Notes: generated from the sequence alone by a model not told the origin. A DNA stretch of 64,000 nucleotides from Bradyrhizobium sp. CCBAU 051011 (GCF_009930815.1 NZ_CP022222.1:2460501-2524500), one strand, 5' to 3'. Counted from the first letter of the stretch, positions 1-8,839 are shown. Numbers and translations: made by a program.

Positions 1-622
1 CGCGCAGCCTGTGTTCCAGGGTCGCGAAATCATACTCGATGTTCTTGAAGGTCTCGGGCGAGGCGAGGAAGGTCACCTCGGTGCCGCGCCTGCCCTTGCC
101 GTCACCGACCACCTTCAGCGGCGCCAGCGAGTCGCCATGGGCGAACTCGACGAAATGCTCCTTGTCGTCGCGCCAGACCCTGAGCTTCAGCGAGCTCGAC
201 AGCGCGTTGACGACGGAGACGCCGACGCCGTGCAGGCCGCCGGAAACCTTGTAGGAGTTCTGGTCGAACTTACCGCCGGCATGGAGCTGGGTCATGATGA
301 CTTCGGCGGCGGAGATGCCTTCGCCCTTGTGGATGTCGACGGGAATACCGCGGCCGTCATCGCGCACGGTAACGGAATTGTCGGCGTTGAGGATTACGTC
401 GACGCGCGTGGCGTGGCCCGCAAGCGCCTCGTCGATCGCGTTGTCGACGACCTCGTAGACCATGTGGTGCAGGCCGGAACCGTCATCGGTGTCGCCGATA
501 TACATGCCCGGCCGCTTGCGCACCGCATCGAGGCCCTTCAACACCCGGATCGATTCCGCGCCGTACTCGACCGGAATGGGATGCTCAGTGTCGGCAGGGG
601 TCCGCCGGGCAGGTTCTGTCAT
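1..622 (-). CDS. gyrB: DNA gyrase subunit B, N-terminal part (cut by window edge)
   Basis: This is the ATPase subunit of DNA gyrase, which drives negative supercoiling together with GyrA. Only the first 207 residues lie in the window. They hold the GHKL ATPase fold: the N-box [10 protein letters not shown] (N61), the DDGRGIPV motif near residues 88-95 and [15 protein letters not shown] near 128-142, which closes over ATP. The ATG at 622 begins [20 protein letters not shown], a normal short leader before the [21 protein letters not shown] signature. It reads in the same direction as recF, dnaN and dnaA, but a plus-strand acyltransferase gene separates it from recF, so it probably has its own promoter. 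Identification is secure; the rest of the protein is outside the window. Confidence 0.97.
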   Translation of the reverse strand, partial: MTEPARRTPADTEHPIPVEYGAESIRVLKGLDAVRKRPGMYIGDTDDGSGLHHMVYEVVDNAIDEALAGHATRVDVILNADNSVTVRDDGRGIPVDIHKGEGISAAEVIMTQLHAGGKFDQNSYKVSGGLHGVGVSVVNALSSSLKLRVWRDDKEHFVEFAHGDSLAPLKVVGDGKGRRGTEVTFLASPETFKNIEYDFATLEHRLR

Positions 623-699
623 GTGAAGCCTTCGAGGGTGTCCGGAATCAGCTGCGCAATATGAGGCGCTGATTACGCTATTTGTGCCATGAAAGAGGC

Positions 700-716
700 A
701 TTGCGCCTAGCGCAAT
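700..716. promoter_or_regulatory. Perfect 7-bp inverted repeat upstream of gyrB
   Basis: ATTGCGC and GCGCAAT flank a 3-nt centre, 78 bp upstream of the gyrB start codon and upstream of the divergent acyltransferase. It could be a regulator site for either gene or a small hairpin. No regulator can be named from sequence. Confidence 0.3.
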
Positions 717-866
717 CTCTCTGTCTACAAGTCTTTGAATAAATGGTGGTTTTTTACCCTTTTTCAAGGTGTTCCAGGGCCGATTCTGGGGCCCTCGAAA
801 AGCGCGATTCGAAGGCCGATTTTGCGCCCTCGATCGCCTGATTTTCGCGGGCGGTCGCCGGGAAAA

Positions 867-2843
867 ATGGCAGGCCGCCGCGGACCTGCTAGAGAGGACG
901 GTACGACAGCTTGTGGACGTTGTCCGCCGTCGGTCGCGATCTCGGATTCGTCTGCATTGTCCTCGCCCCCACCAAAATATCGGCCGGATATCGATGGCCT
1001 CCGAGCCATCGCGGTGATGCTGGTCCTGAATTTTCACGCGTTCCCGGATGCTGCGCCGGGCGGCTTCGTCGGCGTCGACGTGTTTTTCGTGATCTCGGGC
1101 TTTCTGATCACGGGCATTATCGCGCGCGAGCTGGAACTCGGGCGCTTCAGCTTGATCGAGTTCTACAATCGGCGGATCCGGCGGATATTCCCGGCGCTGA
1201 TCGTGGTGCTCTGCGCGACATTGGTGTTGGGCTGGCTCTGGATGTTGCCGCAGGCCCTGGCGCGGCTCGGCAGCGACACCTTTGCCAGCGCGGCGTTTTT
1301 GGCCAATGTCGCACTGCTGTTGCAGTCCGGCTATTTCGACATCGAATCCGCCAAAAAGCCGCTGCTGCATCTGTGGTCGCTCGGCATCGAGGAACAGTTT
1401 TATCTGTTCTGGCCGCTGCTGTTGATGCTCGCTGCCCGGCTGCGATGGCGCATTCTTGCGGTGGCCGCAATTCTTGGTGTGGGTTCGTTCGCGTTCAATG
1501 TGGTGCTGATCGGTCCGAATCCGGTTGCGACCTTCTATCTGCCGTTTACTCGGGCTTTCGAATTGCTCATTGGGGCGGCGCTGGCTTGCGGCTGGAACAA
1601 GGTCGGCCACGGTGTCAAAGCGAGCGATTGGCGGGCGTGGACCGGCGTGGCGCTGATCGCGGCGAGCGTCCCCATTATCGATAGCCACCGCGCCTTTCCG
1701 GGCTGGTGGGCGGCGATGCCCGTCGCCGGCAGCGCGCTGCTTTTGTCGGCGCCGGCGGCATGGGTGAACCGCGCCGTGCTGGCGAGCCGGCCTTTGGTGT
1801 GGATCGGCCTGATCAGCTACCCGCTCTATCTCTGGCACTGGCCGCTGTTGGTATTCGCTGGGATCGTGAAATTTGCTCCGCTGACGCTGCCGGAACGCGA
1901 ATTGATATTGCTCGCGAGCGTGGTGCTGGCCTGGGCGACGTATCGGTTTGTCGAGACGCCGATCCGTTTCGGCGTCCCGAGCCGGCGCAAGATGTTCGGT
2001 CTCGGGGCCGGCATGGCCATGATCGCGGTCGCTGGCTTTGTCGCCGTCTGGGGGCGCGGCTTCGACTATCGGCTGCCGCCGGAAATCCGCGCCATGGCCA
2101 ATGTGACGACGGAGAGCTTCAAATGGCGGTTTCACGAATGCCTGCTCGATCTCAGCCGCGAAATGACGTTTGCCGATACTTGCGTCGAACGCGATCGGCG
2201 GCCGCTGGTTCTGGTGTGGGGCGATTCGACCGCCGGCGCGCTGCTGCCCGGCCTGCGCAAGGCGCAGGAGGCGCGAAGCTTCGGCATTGCGCAGCTTACC
2301 TCCAGTTCCTGCATTCCGGCGCTGAACGCCGACATCCCGGGCACGCCCAATTGCCGCGCGATGAACGACAAGGTGTTTTCGCTCGTGCGGGAGATCAGCC
2401 CCGAAATCGTGTTGCTGCACGGGACTTGGGAAAAGCATCTCGACAATGTCGCTGAGACGGTGGTCGCGCTGAAGAGGAAGACGAATGCCCGCGTCGTCGT
2501 CCTCGGCGGGGTGCCGGCGTGGAAGCGCGGGCTTCCGTGCGAGGTGCTCAGATATTTCATGCTCCATCGCACGCTGATCCCGGAGCGCTCGCCCAGCGCC
2601 TCGTCGCCCACCGCCTATGATGCCGTCATGCGCGCCAGGCTCGGGCCGCTCGGCGCGGAATTCATCTCGGCGTCGGACGTCCTTTGCAACGCTGAGGGGT
2701 GCCTGACGCGCATTGGCGATGCGGCGGAAGACCTCACCGCGAGCGATCAGGTGCACCTGACCGAAAAGGCGTCGGTGTTTCTCATCGAATCGATCATCGA
2801 TCGTTTGCTCGGCGGCGAGGCGCCTGCGGGCAAGGGGCGTTAA
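867..2843 (+). CDS. Membrane O-acyltransferase of the OafA/YrhL type with C-terminal SGNH domain
   Basis: It probably O-acetylates a cell-surface polysaccharide such as LPS O-antigen or exopolysaccharide in the inner membrane. The acyltransferase-3 signature YRPDIDGLRAIAVM opens the core near residue 38. It is followed by about ten hydrophobic segments, with FFVISGFLITG and SLGIEEQFYLFWPLL typical of the family. The periplasmic tail has an SGNH-hydrolase block I (VWGDS, about residue 450) and a DQVHLT block near 626, the usual acyltransferase-SGNH fusion. The start is uncertain: ATG 735 has no ribosome site, ATG 867 follows GGGAAAA, and TTG 957 would give a start just before the conserved core. 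It is convergent with recF, with 7 bp between stops, and sits inside the replication gene block. Confidence 0.9.
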   Translation: MAGRRGPAREDGTTACGRCPPSVAISDSSALSSPPPKYRPDIDGLRAIAVMLVLNFHAFPDAAPGGFVGVDVFFVISGFLITGIIARELELGRFSLIEFYNRRIRRIFPALIVVLCATLVLGWLWMLPQALARLGSDTFASAAFLANVALLLQSGYFDIESAKKPLLHLWSLGIEEQFYLFWPLLLMLAARLRWRILAVAAILGVGSFAFNVVLIGPNPVATFYLPFTRAFELLIGAALACGWNKVGHGVKASDWRAWTGVALIAASVPIIDSHRAFPGWWAAMPVAGSALLLSAPAAWVNRAVLASRPLVWIGLISYPLYLWHWPLLVFAGIVKFAPLTLPERELILLASVVLAWATYRFVETPIRFGVPSRRKMFGLGAGMAMIAVAGFVAVWGRGFDYRLPPEIRAMANVTTESFKWRFHECLLDLSREMTFADTCVERDRRPLVLVWGDSTAGALLPGLRKAQEARSFGIAQLTSSSCIPALNADIPGTPNCRAMNDKVFSLVREISPEIVLLHGTWEKHLDNVAETVVALKRKTNARVVVLGGVPAWKRGLPCEVLRYFMLHRTLIPERSPSASSPTAYDAVMRARLGPLGAEFISASDVLCNAEGCLTRIGDAAEDLTASDQVHLTEKASVFLIESIIDRLLGGEAPAGKGR

Positions 2844-2850
2844 CGAGCTT

Positions 2851-3990
2851 CTAGGCGCGGCGGCTCACCTGGCCGGCCTCCACGTCGAAAATCTCACCGG
2901 TTGCGCCGATATCGACGAACGCGGCTGGATCGGCGCCGGTCATCCAGACCTGCGCGCCGAGCTTTGCGAGTTCATCGAACAGCGCCTTGCGCCTGTTGGG
3001 ATCGAGATGGGCGACGACTTCGTCGAGCAGCAACAGCGGGACGATGCCGGTCATCTCGGCGACGAGCGTGGCATGCGCCAGCACCAGCCCGATCAGCAGC
3101 GCCTTCTGCTCGCCGGTGGAGGCGTCGCGCGCCGGCATGTTTTTCGGCGCGTAGACTACCTGCAGGTCGGTGAGGTGGGGGCCATCAAGCGTGCGGCCCG
3201 CGGCGGCGTCGCGGGCGCGGCTGGCGCGCAGGATCTCGCGGTAACGATCCTCCACCGATGTCGCTGACTCCTTGACCAGCGCGTTTTCCATCCAGCCGTC
3301 GAGCATAATATGCGCCGACGGGAAGGCGGAAGCCGCGCCACGTTCGCGCAGCATTGCCGCCAGCCTCGTCACGGTCTGGCCGCGGGTGGCGGCGACCGCA
3401 ACCGCAAGCTCGGCGGTCTCGCGCTCGATCGCGTCGCACCAATGGTCGTCATAGTTGCGCACTTCGAGCAGACGGTTGCGCGAGCGCAGCGAACGTTCCA
3501 GCGCCGAGACGCGGCTGGAATGCTCGCTGTCGATCGCCAGCACCAGGCGGTCGAAGAAGCGCCGCCGTTCCGAAGCAGCACCCAGGAACAGCCCGTCCAT
3601 CGTCGGCGTCAGCCATACCATGCGCAGATGATCGCCGAACGCGGTCGCTGAACTTACGGGCTCGCGGTCGATCCGGCAGCGCCGACTGGTTGACGCCGCC
3701 TCCGCAGCCGGCGCATCGATGCCGGTGCCGAGCGTGGCAAGTCCGAGCGCGCCCTCGACCTCGGCGGAGACCGCCCAGGAGCCGTTGCCCTGATTGTCGG
3801 CGACATCCTCCAGCGTCGCGCGCCGCAGGCCGCGTCCCGGCGAGAGAAACGAGATCGCCTCCAGGCAATTGGTCTTGCCGGCGCCGTTCGGCCCGACCAG
3901 CACCACGACGTCCCCACGCGTCTGCACGCTTCCAGCGCGGTAATTGCGGAAGTGCGTGAGGGAGAGGCGATGGATACGGGACGGGGTCAT
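2851..3990 (-). CDS. recF: DNA replication and repair protein RecF
   Basis: This SMC-like ATPase helps load RecA at single-strand gaps. The 379-residue product has Walker A GPNGAGKTN (residues 33-41) after the IHRLSLTHFRNYR strand, the ABC-type signature DASTGEQKALLIGL near 285, and Walker B PLLLLDEVVAHLD near 315. Length matches the family. It lies downstream of dnaN in the same direction, but a 364-bp inverted-repeat cassette with a broken GIY-YIG gene fills the gap to dnaN. Confidence 0.97.
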   Translation of the reverse strand: MTPSRIHRLSLTHFRNYRAGSVQTRGDVVVLVGPNGAGKTNCLEAISFLSPGRGLRRATLEDVADNQGNGSWAVSAEVEGALGLATLGTGIDAPAAEAASTSRRCRIDREPVSSATAFGDHLRMVWLTPTMDGLFLGAASERRRFFDRLVLAIDSEHSSRVSALERSLRSRNRLLEVRNYDDHWCDAIERETAELAVAVAATRGQTVTRLAAMLRERGAASAFPSAHIMLDGWMENALVKESATSVEDRYREILRASRARDAAAGRTLDGPHLTDLQVVYAPKNMPARDASTGEQKALLIGLVLAHATLVAEMTGIVPLLLLDEVVAHLDPNRRKALFDELAKLGAQVWMTGADPAAFVDIGATGEIFDVEAGQVSRRA

Positions 3991-3998
3991 ATCAGGTT

Positions 3999-4362
3999 GT
4001 CATTGCCGGGCTTGACCCGGCAATCCATCGTCCGCGCTAGCGGACAATCTCATCGTACAAATCCTTCCAGTCGGGATTGCCCGCGACAATCAGATCGATT
4101 TTCCACTCGCGCGACCAATGCTTGATGTTCTTTTCGCGTTGAAGCGCGACCGCAATTGCGTCGTGTGCTTCGAAATATACCAGCGTCTTGATGCCGTATC
4201 GCTTGGTAATCCGTCAGCCAAGCCTTCCCGGTGCTGGTAGACGCGCCTCACTAGATTGTTCGTCACACCGATATACAGTGTTCCGCCGGGTTTGCTCGCG
4301 AGGATGTACACCCAATAGGTCATTTTGTTTTGATGGATTGCCGGGTCAAGCCCGGCAATGAC
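3999..4362. mobile_element. Cassette with perfect 30-bp inverted repeats enclosing a GIY-YIG gene
   Basis: Positions 3999-4028 and 4333-4362 are exact reverse complements over all 30 bases. Each end is itself a hairpin: arms ATTGCCGGG and CCCGGCAAT around a CTTGA loop, preceded by GTC and followed by CCAT on the outside-in reading. The only gene between them is the GIY-YIG reading frame. The cassette fills the dnaN-recF gap almost completely. The outer motif GTCAT...ATGAC is shared with nine other elements in this window. That the unit is or was mobile is inference. Confidence 0.6.
4037..4323 (-). pseudogene. GIY-YIG endonuclease domain protein, frameshifted
   Basis: This is a single-domain GIY-YIG nuclease of the small UPF0213-like type. 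From ATG 4323 the protein begins MTYWVYILASKPGGTLYIGV, containing the catalytic YVY-like and YIG segments and the conserved NNLVRRVYQHREGLADG. The frame then breaks near 4208-4212. As it stands it ends after 77 residues at 4090. Shifting by one base restores TKRYGIKTLVYFEAHDAIAV and QREKNIKHWSREWKIDLI, ending at TAG 4037-4039, the expected family length of about 95 residues. A single-base deletion at GGATTACC is the simplest explanation. It could also be a sequencing error. The conserved C-terminal helix with the K-W-R residues is lost in the unshifted product, so it is probably inactive. Confidence 0.8.
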
Positions 4363-4369
4363 AGTGAGC

Positions 4370-5488
4370 TCACACCCGCATTGGCATCAGCACATACAGC
4401 GCGCCCTTGTTGTCCTTGTCCTGCACTAGCGTCGGCGAGCCGGGGTCGGCGAGGCGCAGTACGGCGACTTCGCCTTCGATCTGGGCGGCGATGTCGAGCA
4501 GATAGCGCGAGTTGAAGCCGATATCGAGGGCGTCGGAGGCGTATTCTACTTCGAGCTCTTCAGTGGCGCTGCCGGAATCCGGGTTGGTCACCGACAGCAC
4601 CAGCTTGCCGGCGGACAGCGCCAGCTTCACCGCGCGGCCGCGCTCGCTCGAAATAGTCGAGACACGGTCGACCGCCGCCTCGAAATCCTTCTTGTCGACG
4701 ATCAGCTCCTTGTCGTTGTTCTGCGGAATGACGCGACCGTAATCCGGGAAGGTTCCGTCGATCAGTTTCGAGGTCAGCACGACATTGCCGAGCGTGAAGC
4801 GGATCTTGCCCTGCGACAACTCGATTTTGATTTCGGCTTCATTGTCCTCGATCAGCCGCTGCACCTCGCCCACGGTCTTGCGCGGTACGATCACGCCGGG
4901 CATGCCGGTCGCACCGGAGGGCAGCCCCAGATCGATCTGGGCCAGGCGATGTCCGTCGGTCGCAACACCGCGCAGGGTCGCGGCCTTGGCGCTGCCAGCG
5001 GTGTGCAGGTAGATACCGTTGAGGTAGTAGCGGGTCTCTTCGGTCGAGATCGCAAACTGCGTACGGTCGATCAGGCGCTTGACGTCGGAAGCCGGAAGCG
5101 AAAACGAATGCGTCATGTCGCCGGCGGCAAGGTCCGGGAAGTCGCTTTCGGGCAGCGTCTGCAGCGTGAAGCGCGAGCGGCCGGCGCGAATGGCCATCAC
5201 CGAGCGGTCGCCGTCCGCTTCCAGCACGATCTGGGAGCCGTCGGGCAGTTTGCGGACGATGTCGTAGAACATATGGGCCGGCACGGTGGTGGAGCCGCCG
5301 GTCGCGGTCTCCGCCGCCAGGGTTTCGGTCACCTCGAGGTCGAGGTCGGTCGCCTTCAGCGACAGCCTGGCGTTTTCGGCGCGGACCAGCACGTTGCCGA
5401 GGATCGGGATGGTATTTCGGCGCTCGACCACGCGATGGACGTGACCCAGCGATTTCAGCAGTTGCGCGCGTTCGACGGTGACCTTCAT
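4370..5488 (-). CDS. dnaN: DNA polymerase III sliding clamp (beta subunit)
   Basis: This homodimeric ring tethers the replicative polymerase to DNA. The 372-residue product starts MKVTVERAQLLKSLGHVHRV at ATG 5488. An upstream in-frame ATG at 5530 would add 14 residues outside the family pattern. Conserved stretches include TIPILGNVLVRAE, the second-domain LIDRTQFAISTEETRYYLNG and the C-terminal YVLMPMRV, which closes the clamp's peptide-binding pocket. It is transcribed from the dnaA side. Confidence 0.97.
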   Translation of the reverse strand: MKVTVERAQLLKSLGHVHRVVERRNTIPILGNVLVRAENARLSLKATDLDLEVTETLAAETATGGSTTVPAHMFYDIVRKLPDGSQIVLEADGDRSVMAIRAGRSRFTLQTLPESDFPDLAAGDMTHSFSLPASDVKRLIDRTQFAISTEETRYYLNGIYLHTAGSAKAATLRGVATDGHRLAQIDLGLPSGATGMPGVIVPRKTVGEVQRLIEDNEAEIKIELSQGKIRFTLGNVVLTSKLIDGTFPDYGRVIPQNNDKELIVDKKDFEAAVDRVSTISSERGRAVKLALSAGKLVLSVTNPDSGSATEELEVEYASDALDIGFNSRYLLDIAAQIEGEVAVLRLADPGSPTLVQDKDNKGALYVLMPMRV

Positions 5489-5704
5489 TGCAATACCCGC
5501 CAGAGATGGAAAAGCCGGGCGGCCCGTCAAGGCAGCGCCGCGGCATTGGAAACCCGAAAAGCCGGATCAGGATCGGATTTGATCAAACCCCCGGGGGGAC
5601 CGCAAGGTGGCGCGGATGGGGCGCCGGTGCAAGGGAGACAGGGCCGCGTTCCCCCACTTTTGCCGCAGAAAATGGCAGCAGAAAAAAATTCTCCCGCCCC
5701 ACCC

Positions 5705-5764
5705 AACTCGGGCTTTACCCGAGTTAGGCATCCTAATTGTCGAAGTCGGATAGATCCGACTTCG
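5705..5764. terminator. Two tandem hairpins between dnaA and dnaN
   Basis: In the 329-bp dnaA-dnaN gap, 5705-5725 has arms AACTCGGG and CCCGAGTT around a 5-nt loop. Positions 5741-5764 have perfect 11-bp arms (CGAAGTCGGAT and ATCCGACTTCG) around 2 nt. Read from dnaA they form two successive hairpins. There is no immediate T-run; an A/T stretch appears about 20 nt further on. Partial termination, RNA processing or an operator are all possible. Confidence 0.45.
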
Positions 5765-5817
5765 ATGAATCAGGGGCGGGAGAGGCTGGGAGGAGCCAGG
5801 TCCTTTCCTGTTAGCCG

Positions 5818-7248
5818 CTATTCCTGCAACTGCCGCTTCAGCGACTCGACCTCTTCGGACAGCGCATTGTCCCGGGCCACCAATGCCTCGATCTTGCGCA
5901 CGGCGTGCAGCACAGTGGTGTGATCGCGCCCGCCGAACCGGCGGCCGATCTCGGGCAGCGAACGCAGCGTCAGCGTCTTCGCCAGATACATCGCGACCTG
6001 ACGCGGGCGGACGACGTTCGCGGTCCGGCGGGACGACAGCAGGTCCGAACGGCTGACATTGTATTGCCGCGCGACCACCCGCTGGATGTCCTCGATCTTG
6101 ATCCGCTTCGGTTCCTGCGGACGGATCAAGTCGCGCACCTCGCGTTCGGCCATTTCCAGCGTCACAGGCTGGTTGTTGAGCTTGGAGTGGGCGAGCAGGC
6201 GGTTGATGGCGCCTTCGAGGTCGCGGCCATTATGGGTGATGGTGCGCGCCAGATAATCCAGCACTGTTTCCGGCACGTCGAAGCTCGCGTGATGCGCGCG
6301 GGCCGCGGCCACGCGCGATTTGAGGATTCCGAGCCGCAGCTCTTCGCCGAGCGAGGCCATCTCGACGACGAGCCCACCGGCGAGCCGCGAGCGCACGCGG
6401 TCGTCGAGGCTTTCGAGATCTGACGGCGGACGGTCGGCGGCGATCACCACCTGGCGGCCGGCATCGATCAGCGCGTTCAGCGTGTGGCAGAACTCGGCCT
6501 GGGTCGACTTGCCCTGCAGGAACTGCAAATCGTCGATCACGAGCACGTCGATGCCGCGCAGCGCTTCCTTGAAGGCCAGCGCCGTCTGCGTCTTCAGCGC
6601 GGCGACGAAGCCGTACATGAACTTCTCTGCAGTGAGATAGAGCACCTTGCGCTCGCTGCCGGAATTGCCGGCCCATGTCACCGCCTGCAACAGATGGGTT
6701 TTGCCGAGGCCGACGCCGGCGTGAATGTAGAGCGGGTTGAACATCACGGGGTCGCCGCGGCGTCCCTCGGCGACCTGGCGTGCGGCGGCATGCGCCAGCG
6801 TGTTGGAACGGCCGATCACAAAACTTGCAAAGGTCAGGCGCGGATCGAGCGGCGAGCCGCCGAGCGCATCATGGCTGGCGGATACCGGCGCGGTCGCGGT
6901 GGCGCGCAATTCAGGCGCGGGCCGGCCATTGGCCTGCTCGGTGCGGCGTTGATCGGCTGGTGCGGTTGCTTCCTTGGCGGGCGCGGCAGATCGCATCGCC
7001 GTGCGCACGGTGAGGTCGATCCGGTGTACTTCCGGCATCTCGGCCTGCCAGCACGTCAGGACACGGTCGGCGTAATGCGCCTGGATCCAGCTCTTGAGGA
7101 ACCGGGTCGGCACCGACAGATGCACGGCTTCGTCCTGCACGCCTTCCAGATCCATGCGCGCAAACCAGCTCGTATAGACGTCCTCGCCCACGCTCGTCCG
7201 CAACCGCCCCTTCACGCGCGACCAGCGATCCTGTTCCATGTTTGTCAT
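5818..7248 (-). CDS. dnaA: Chromosomal replication initiator DnaA
   Basis: This AAA+ initiator binds DnaA boxes and melts the origin. Counting from ATG 7248 the product is 476 residues: domain I begins [17 protein letters not shown], a low-complexity linker follows, Walker [11 protein letters not shown] lies near 177-186, Walker [11 protein letters not shown] near 240, and the DNA-binding signature [16 protein letters not shown] near 437-452. The start at 7248 was chosen because family members begin at this point. However, an in-frame ATG at 7341 is preceded by a good ribosome site (GGAGGTGA, 10 nt upstream) and would add 31 residues, so the longer form is a real alternative. Confidence 0.96.
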   Translation of the reverse strand: MTNMEQDRWSRVKGRLRTSVGEDVYTSWFARMDLEGVQDEAVHLSVPTRFLKSWIQAHYADRVLTCWQAEMPEVHRIDLTVRTAMRSAAPAKEATAPADQRRTEQANGRPAPELRATATAPVSASHDALGGSPLDPRLTFASFVIGRSNTLAHAAARQVAEGRRGDPVMFNPLYIHAGVGLGKTHLLQAVTWAGNSGSERKVLYLTAEKFMYGFVAALKTQTALAFKEALRGIDVLVIDDLQFLQGKSTQAEFCHTLNALIDAGRQVVIAADRPPSDLESLDDRVRSRLAGGLVVEMASLGEELRLGILKSRVAAARAHHASFDVPETVLDYLARTITHNGRDLEGAINRLLAHSKLNNQPVTLEMAEREVRDLIRPQEPKRIKIEDIQRVVARQYNVSRSDLLSSRRTANVVRPRQVAMYLAKTLTLRSLPEIGRRFGGRDHTTVLHAVRKIEALVARDNALSEEVESLKRQLQE

Positions 7249-7491
7249 TGCCTGAAAACTTTTCTGAATGAGTAAATAGATATCTTGCGAAATCGTCTGG
7301 CGGCTGCCTTGCAGGTTTCCTGCCAGACGTGACCTCGACATGGCGCTTCAGTCACCTCCAGACACAGATCAGGCGTGCGGCGGAATCGCCGTTTGCTCAG
7401 ATCAAAGGCTGGAGGGAGTGAGAGGCTGCCGCGAGGTCAGCGCGTACTCGACGGTCTACCCGGAGCTCGCGTAAGGCGGCTAGATACGTTG

Positions 7492-7527
7492 TTCAGGGAT
7501 TCTGAAGCATTCAGAGATTCTGAAGCG
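7492..7527. repeat. Two-copy 18-bp tandem repeat with palindromes upstream of dnaA
   Basis: Positions 7492-7509 and 7510-7527 match at 16 of 18 bases. Each unit contains TTCAG...CTGAA arms; in the second the arms are TTCAGA and TCTGAA around GAT. Each unit contains one GATTC, a GANTC methylation site of the cell-cycle methylase CcrM. It lies about 150-280 bp upstream of the two dnaA start candidates, so a role in dnaA control is a reasonable inference. Confidence 0.55.
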
Positions 7528-8193
7528 GTCACGATTGAAATGGGCGTGTCGAATGTCGCGTTGATTCCGTAAAGCATAGTACCTCCCCCTCTCGCCGCGA
7601 GAACGCGCGACGAGCAATCAGATCACAAGTGTTTTCAAAGCCAGTCTGCCGCCACCGAACATCCGCTTGTTCGTCGCTGCGCCGCCGCGTACCTCAGTCT
7701 GTCGTCTTCAACACGTTCACAAGCTCCGCGTTCCCCATCGCTGCATTGTCGGTAAGCATCTCATTCCCCTTGTCCGGAGCGCGCTTGCAACGTGAGCGCT
7801 ACGCCGGGAAATTTAGACACAGAACAGCCGTTCTCATATTGCTATGAGTTACCAACTCAGCTTCGCTTGGAAAGCGCCGCTAACGCGCACACCGCCGCCG
7901 ATTTGCACGTCCGCTCTTGGGTCTCATACCGCGCTGGTCAGGAGAGCCTTGAACGTCGCGAACGAGTTACAAATACACCAAGCGCGATTTCTGACAATCC
8001 GTGATTCGACGCGGCTGCCCGACTCTTCGTCGGTGTTGCAACGCTGCAATTGCGAAACTCCACACCAAGTTTTTGAATCAGCGCAGAGAATCCGGCGGCG
8101 CGAAGGCGCGTGACAGTTTTCGCTGCACTCGCAAAATTTTTTAAGAAACCGTTACAATCGTGGTTACCGCGACCGTTTTTCAAAACGCTTGTC

Positions 8194-8221
8194 CTCGCTA
8201 TGTGGATAAGTGATTAGCGAG
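8194..8221. promoter_or_regulatory. DnaA box inside a perfect inverted repeat
   Basis: TGTGGATAA at 8201-8209 is the exact complement of the consensus DnaA box. It lies in the 14-nt centre between perfect 7-bp arms CTCGCTA (8194-8200) and TAGCGAG (8215-8221). It could serve DnaA autoregulation or an origin. No second perfect box was found in this gap. Confidence 0.6.
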
Positions 8222-8520
8222 ACGAAGTTTTTCGGAATTGTTTTTGAAGGGTAACCTTCGCGGCAGAGATGCGCATGGAGATGCCGGCACCAGATTTGGC
8301 GGCCGTTGTGCTCACGCCCTTCGCAACTGCGTACGATTACGCCGGTGCAATAAGTTGCACCTCGTAAAATTACGGGTGCGAGAAATGTGACACATGCGCC
8401 GGTGCCCTGCAATGAGACAATCGAATTGTCACGGTCGGTGCGGCGCGAGTCCTTCAGTGTGTGCCCGAAATTCAACAGGATGCACACGCGCGCCGAAATG
8501 GATCTTCCAGATCGTACGCA

Positions 8521-8549
8521 AAAGAAAAGCCCGGCGAAGCCGGGCTTTG
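8521..8549 (-). terminator. Rho-independent terminator of rpsT
   Basis: Read on the minus strand, AAAGCCCGGC and GCCGGGCTTT pair around a TTC loop and are followed by a T-rich tail (CTTTTCTTTT), starting 23 nt after the rpsT stop codon. Confidence 0.9.
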
Positions 8550-8572
8550 AAGAATATCGATTTCTGTTCAGT

Positions 8573-8839
8573 TCACTTCGCGAGCTTGGCGATCGCGTGC
8601 GTCAGGCGCGATACCTTCCGGCTCGCGTTGTTCTTGTGAATGATGTTGCGCTGCGCCGCCTGCATCAGTTCCGGTTCCGCGCGCTTCATCGCTTCCAGGG
8701 CTGCATTGCGATCGCCGCTCTTGATCGCTTCCTCGACGGTGCGGACCGCGCCGCGCATCTGGGTGCGGCGCGACTTGTTGACGATGGTGCGGCGGGCAAT
8801 CTTGCGGGTCGCCTTCTTGGCGGAAGTGGTATTGGCCAT
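8573..8839 (-). CDS. rpsT: 30S ribosomal protein S20
   Basis: This is a primary 16S rRNA-binding protein of the small subunit. The 88-residue lysine/arginine-rich product begins [18 protein letters not shown] and contains the conserved [17 protein letters not shown] and the C-terminal [16 protein letters not shown] segment. The start ATG 8839 has AAGGA upstream; an in-frame extension to 9007 does not resemble the family. rpsT upstream of dnaA is the usual Rhizobiales arrangement. Confidence 0.97.
   Translation of the reverse strand: MANTTSAKKATRKIARRTIVNKSRRTQMRGAVRTVEEAIKSGDRNAALEAMKRAEPELMQAAQRNIIHKNNASRKVSRLTHAIAKLAK

Larger units (their letters stand above)
7342..8572. other. 1.2-kb gene-free region between dnaA and rpsT
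   Basis: I see no credible gene here. The stretch contains the dnaA upstream tandem repeat (7492-7527), several GANTC (CcrM) sites between 7498 and 8095, an A/T-rich segment around 8130-8260 with a perfect DnaA box at 8201-8209, short inverted repeats at 8344-8361 (GGTGCAA / TTGCACC) and 8416-8430 (GACAAT / ATTGTC), and the rpsT terminator. It is the natural place for dnaA regulation. An origin of replication is possible, but with only one perfect box it is not demonstrated, and in many alphaproteobacteria the origin lies elsewhere. Confidence 0.5.

Noticed and set aside
678..2756. Long minus-strand frame (692 codons) opposite the acyltransferase
   Set aside because: Arginine/histidine/glutamine-rich composition with no domain; it is the antisense of a GC-rich gene with clear family motifs.
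7342..8572. Confident call of a replication origin
   Set aside because: Only one perfect DnaA box was found, and many alphaproteobacterial origins are not next to dnaA; skew data are needed.
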